From Pseudomonadota bacterium (GTDB lineage Bacteria > Pseudomonadota > Gammaproteobacteria > Halothiobacillales > Halothiobacillaceae), in contig JAJYPA010000529.1 of the NCBI GenBank assembly GCA_021795795.1, positions 1 to 5,693 of the forward strand: 5,693 bases of DNA, in the 5' to 3' direction. Position 1 is the first letter of the stretch, and each line of letters starts with the position of its first letter. Below the pieces are notes generated by a model, which was not told the DNA's origin, did not search any database, and worked only from the letters and a program-made list of their open reading frames with translations. Made by a program: the position numbers and the translations under genes. This document shows, in pieces, positions 4,670-5,693 of the stretch.

Positions 4670-5467
4670 CCGATGAACTCAAATGTAAAAAAGCATTGAC
4701 TATATAATCTGTTAGCAATTCAATGGCTCTCTCAACGGCGAGTTGGAACGTGCGTTTCTGTGGTTTATGCGGGTGTGTTTTGAACATTCATATCGGCATG
4801 ATAAAAGGCTTTATTTTTGATAATATGAATGAAATACTCCAGCCTTTGACTTCCCCGAAGTATGCCCGGATGGCGCGCTTTTATATCCCATAGACAAAAA
4901 GACAAAATAGGCACGTAATTTTTGGAAAGGCCACATATTATGAAAGAACTATATGGCGTTCTGTGTCTATTTATTATGATTATATTTAGCTTTTTCGATT
5001 TTTCTCGTGACATTTTCCAAATGCTGCCTGTCTTTTCCGTCAGCACCTCACGCACCCCACCTCTGGCCGCTCGTCCCACACCCCGGCAAAGCCCCCGGAA
5101 TGGAGAACACACCCCTTTTCCGGCGGATTCCATCGGGGCCAGCAGGCTTATCATCCTGCATCAAAGGCCGGATATAAGACAGCAACCCGATCTCAACATG
5201 CCAGACATCAAAATCATCTTGCACACATGGAGGCATCCATATAAGGTGACTTCGTCGGATTTCCTTGCCATGCAGCCGCGCACAGCATCAGCAACGATGG
5301 AACGGAAACACTCGTGTGCCTGGTCATCGGTCAGCGACTGGATTAGGATGTCGTGGATTACCCGAATCAGCATAAACGCCTGTACCGTAATAATGGAGAA
5401 TGGAATCTGGTAGATATGGCGGATATCCGTGTGTTGCGCGAACCCACGCAGAAATAAAAGGAAATTG
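4670..5467. other. Stretch of about 800 bases without a defensible gene; probably decayed DNA
   Basis: The left part (4670-5010) is AT-rich and the middle (5040-5150) is C-rich on the plus strand. Weak candidates are: a 40-codon minus-strand ORF at 4665-4787 (contains FQLAVERAIELLTDYIVNAF, no ribosome binding site); a plus-strand frame from 4922 (or the internal ATG at 4940) to 5413 that opens with a hydrophobic ELYGVLCLFIMIIFSFFDF but continues as a low-grade, antisense-looking sequence; and minus-strand frames at 5161-5450 and 5048-5236 that may be two halves of a frameshifted gene. A 7-bp inverted repeat (AAAGGCT at 4804-4810, AGCCTTT at 4841-4847) is probably chance. None matches a family I recognise. 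Confidence 0.45.
5161..5450 (-). pseudogene. Possible decayed gene of unknown family
   Basis: The minus-strand frame reads with protein-like composition through MLIRVIHDILIQSLTDDQAH, ECFRSIVADAVRGCMARKSD and EVTLYGCL, then turns into improbable sequence (KMILMSGMLRSGCCLISGL) before the stop at 5161. At that point another minus-strand frame takes over with DDFDVWHVEIGLLSYIRPLM and QDDKPAGPDGIRR, continuing toward 5100. The switch near 5225 looks like a frameshift. I do not recognise the product. The reading could still be antisense coincidence, because the plus strand is also open here. Confidence 0.25.
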
Positions 5468-5693
5468 ATGAAGCTCGCAAAATTCGATACCCAGCCGTCA
5501 CCGCACTTCCTGATGGAAAGTGCCACCGTAGATTATGCGCATGCCGATATCCGCAAGTTGGCGGCCGCCTTATCCTCTGACGATTCAACGGCAACCGCCA
5601 GGCATTGCTTCGAATGGGTACGCGATCACATCGAGCACAGCATGGATTTTCACCGGGAAGAAGTGACCTGCGCAGCGTCGGATGTGCTGCAGC
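5468..5693 (+). CDS. Transglutaminase-like family protein, N-terminal part (runs off the right edge)
   Basis: The first 75 codons of a bacterial transglutaminase-like (cysteine protease fold) protein. The visible part shows LMESATVDYAHADIRKLAAA (15-34), the family's opening strand and helix, then ATARHCFEWVRDHIEHSMDF (42-61) and VTCAASDVL (66-74), which in relatives directly precede the catalytic Gly-x-Cys-Tyr-Ala-Lys-Ser motif. That cysteine and the later His and Asp lie beyond the window, so activity cannot be judged. The ATG at 5468 has AAGGA five bases upstream. A later ATG at 5513 has no such site and would cut into conserved sequence. The frame is open to the edge. It has no signal peptide, which suggests a cytoplasmic role. 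Substrate unknown. Confidence 0.82.
   Translation, partial: MKLAKFDTQPSPHFLMESATVDYAHADIRKLAAALSSDDSTATARHCFEWVRDHIEHSMDFHREEVTCAASDVLQ

Noticed and set aside
4665..4705. Start of an IS3-type transposase (YSDELKCKKALTI in the plus strand)
   Set aside because: Only 13 residues before a stop, with no terminal inverted repeats or further transposase motifs nearby.
4922..5413. Plus-strand open frame of 163 codons with a hydrophobic start and GGAAAGG upstream
   Set aside because: After the first ~30 residues the sequence is a low-grade mix with no domain, changes composition sharply, and overlaps a more protein-like minus-strand reading. Kept only as a weak candidate within the unassigned stretch.
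1..5693. CRISPR array, tRNA, rRNA or complete insertion sequence
   Set aside because: No regularly spaced repeats, cloverleaf-like sequences, rRNA motifs or intact transposase were seen on either strand.

Overview
The window looks like chromosomal accessory DNA from a proteobacterium of moderate GC content. An Acidithiobacillus-like acidophile is my best guess, based on the overall style of the genes (cytochrome b561, DUF4124 protein, Fic with a C-terminal winged helix, HugZ-like protein, TspO, short-form transglutaminase). No rRNA or other taxonomic marker is present, so this is inference only.

Layout, left to right. A cytochrome b561 gene (minus strand) runs off the left edge with its N-terminal 85 codons visible. 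Upstream of it lie an AT-rich spacer and two small overlapping minus-strand ORFs (545-944) that I cannot assign. A short plus-strand HIRAN-like protein follows (1116-1421). On the minus strand just past it are two adjacent remnants: the first ~25 codons of a gene resembling the small partner of AbiEii-type nucleotidyltransferase toxins (about 1437-1522), and the C-terminal 144 codons of a Fic protein (1500-1934) that has lost its catalytic half. The Fic break coincides with the promoter of a secreted DUF4124 protein (1977-2528).

The best-preserved block is a minus-strand, probably co-transcribed set: tspO (GTG start, 4195), a HugZ-like heme-binding split-barrel protein (3703) whose ribosome binding site overlaps the tspO stop, and a six-helix FUSC-type membrane protein (3153). 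TspO and HugZ-family proteins both bind tetrapyrroles, so porphyrin or heme handling is a reasonable shared theme. The role of the FUSC protein there is unknown.

Right of tspO the DNA is again debris. There is a frameshifted C-terminal remnant of a type I restriction specificity subunit (HsdS, 4248-4398, minus), which carries the likely tspO promoter. Next is a nitroreductase-family pseudogene (4489-4669, plus) with a good ribosome binding site, a frameshift in a CG-repeat and a lost 3' part. About 800 bases follow without a gene I can defend. The start of a transglutaminase-like protein runs off the right edge.

Overall, intact housekeeping or stress genes are interleaved with remnants of at least three defence or toxin families (HsdS, Fic, AbiE partner) plus a HIRAN protein. 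This is consistent with an eroded defence island whose junctions have become promoter regions. I see no CRISPR array, tRNA, rRNA or complete insertion sequence.
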